A DNA stretch of 22,163 bases from a virus. The stretch is taken from the IMG/VR virus record IMGVR_UViG_3300042924_003932, positions 1 to 22,163 of that record. The stretch is one strand, 5' to 3'. Made by a program: the position numbers and the translations under genes. Below are positions 22,026 through 22,163 of this stretch, piece after piece; position 1 is the stretch's first letter; each line of letters starts with the position of its first letter. A model generated the notes under the pieces. That model did not search any database. It was not told where the DNA came from and saw nothing but the letters and a program-made list of their open reading frames with translations.

Positions 22026-22163
22026 TTAGTAATACGTTGTTACTGTTGCGTAATTATTTCCTGAACATCCACAGTTATTTCTTAAGAAGTTGTTCAGCAT
22101 TTTGTCAGCTTGAAGATACAATCTATTTGCTTCAACTGTAGCACAATTATTTGCAGCTGCTAA
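22026..22163 (-). CDS. C-terminal end of a small protein (start beyond the window)
   Basis: Forty-five codons are visible before TAA at 22028-22026, one base upstream of the zinc-ribbon gene start. The segment is helical at first (TVEANRLYLQADKMLNNFL), then has NNCGCSGNNYATVT and ends in two tyrosines. The C-x-C pair echoes those of the next genes downstream. The frame is open to the window edge. It cannot be identified from this fragment. Confidence 0.6.
   Translation of the reverse strand, partial: LAAANNCATVEANRLYLQADKMLNNFLRNNCGCSGNNYATVTTYY

Noticed and set aside
1-22163. tRNA genes, insertion sequences, integrase or attachment sites
   Set aside because: Intergenic spaces are too short for tRNAs (largest about 150 bases, explained by terminator and promoter), and no transposase or integrase motifs were seen in any frame considered.

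Overview
This window looks like the tail and virion-gene region of a tailed phage related to the crAss-like phages (order Crassvirales), infecting a member of the Bacteroidota. The DNA is AT-rich and every credible gene lies on the minus strand, so gene order runs from high to low coordinates. Starts are preceded by A/T-rich leaders with no Shine-Dalgarno purine run, as in Bacteroidota. The crAss-like assignment rests on recognising a gene order from memory: a cysteine-rich ring-type protein, an HU/IHF-like protein, a tail stabilisation/ring-type protein, a very large muzzle-type tail protein and a very large internal virion protein. No database search was possible.

Region A (22163 to 11791) is a block of tail-tip, fibre and decoration genes. 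In transcription order it holds the end of a small protein, a 42-aa zinc-ribbon-like protein, an 88-aa unknown, a protein with a tail-collar-like C-terminus, a 171-aa protein with a Thr-rich linker, an 82-aa single-domain protein, two large fibres with collagen-like Gly-Thr-Ser repeats (761 and 940 aa), a 786-aa fibre with a C-terminal S74 self-cleaving chaperone, and a 116-aa protein coupled to it by an ATGA overlap. A rho-independent terminator at 11691-11724 closes the block.

Region B (11679 to beyond 1) begins with a good match to the Bacteroidota -7 promoter box. It encodes the core tail machine: a Cys-rich ring-type protein, an HU/IHF-like protein, a stabilisation/ring-type protein, a 1689-aa muzzle-type protein, a 152-aa decoration protein, a 288-aa protein that looks like the detached C-terminal part of the muzzle, and an open-ended protein of at least 1014 aa. 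That last protein has a lytic transglycosylase-like domain flanked by two HExxH metalloprotease-like motifs and is likely carried in the virion and ejected to open the cell wall.

The most unusual theme is modular construction across both regions. Small beta-rich or Cys-rich domains are joined by runs of threonine, very often exactly seven Thr long and often in T7-x-x-P units. They recur in at least six genes as stand-alone proteins, C-terminal appendages or N-terminal fusions. One module (Gly-Pro-Phe...Cys) occurs three times, a helical N-terminal module occurs in three proteins, and a module preceding the collagen tract is shared by two fibres. This looks like a mix-and-match display system on the virion. 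No tRNA, rRNA, CRISPR array, integrase or insertion sequence was seen, and there is no gene-free stretch longer than about 150 bases.
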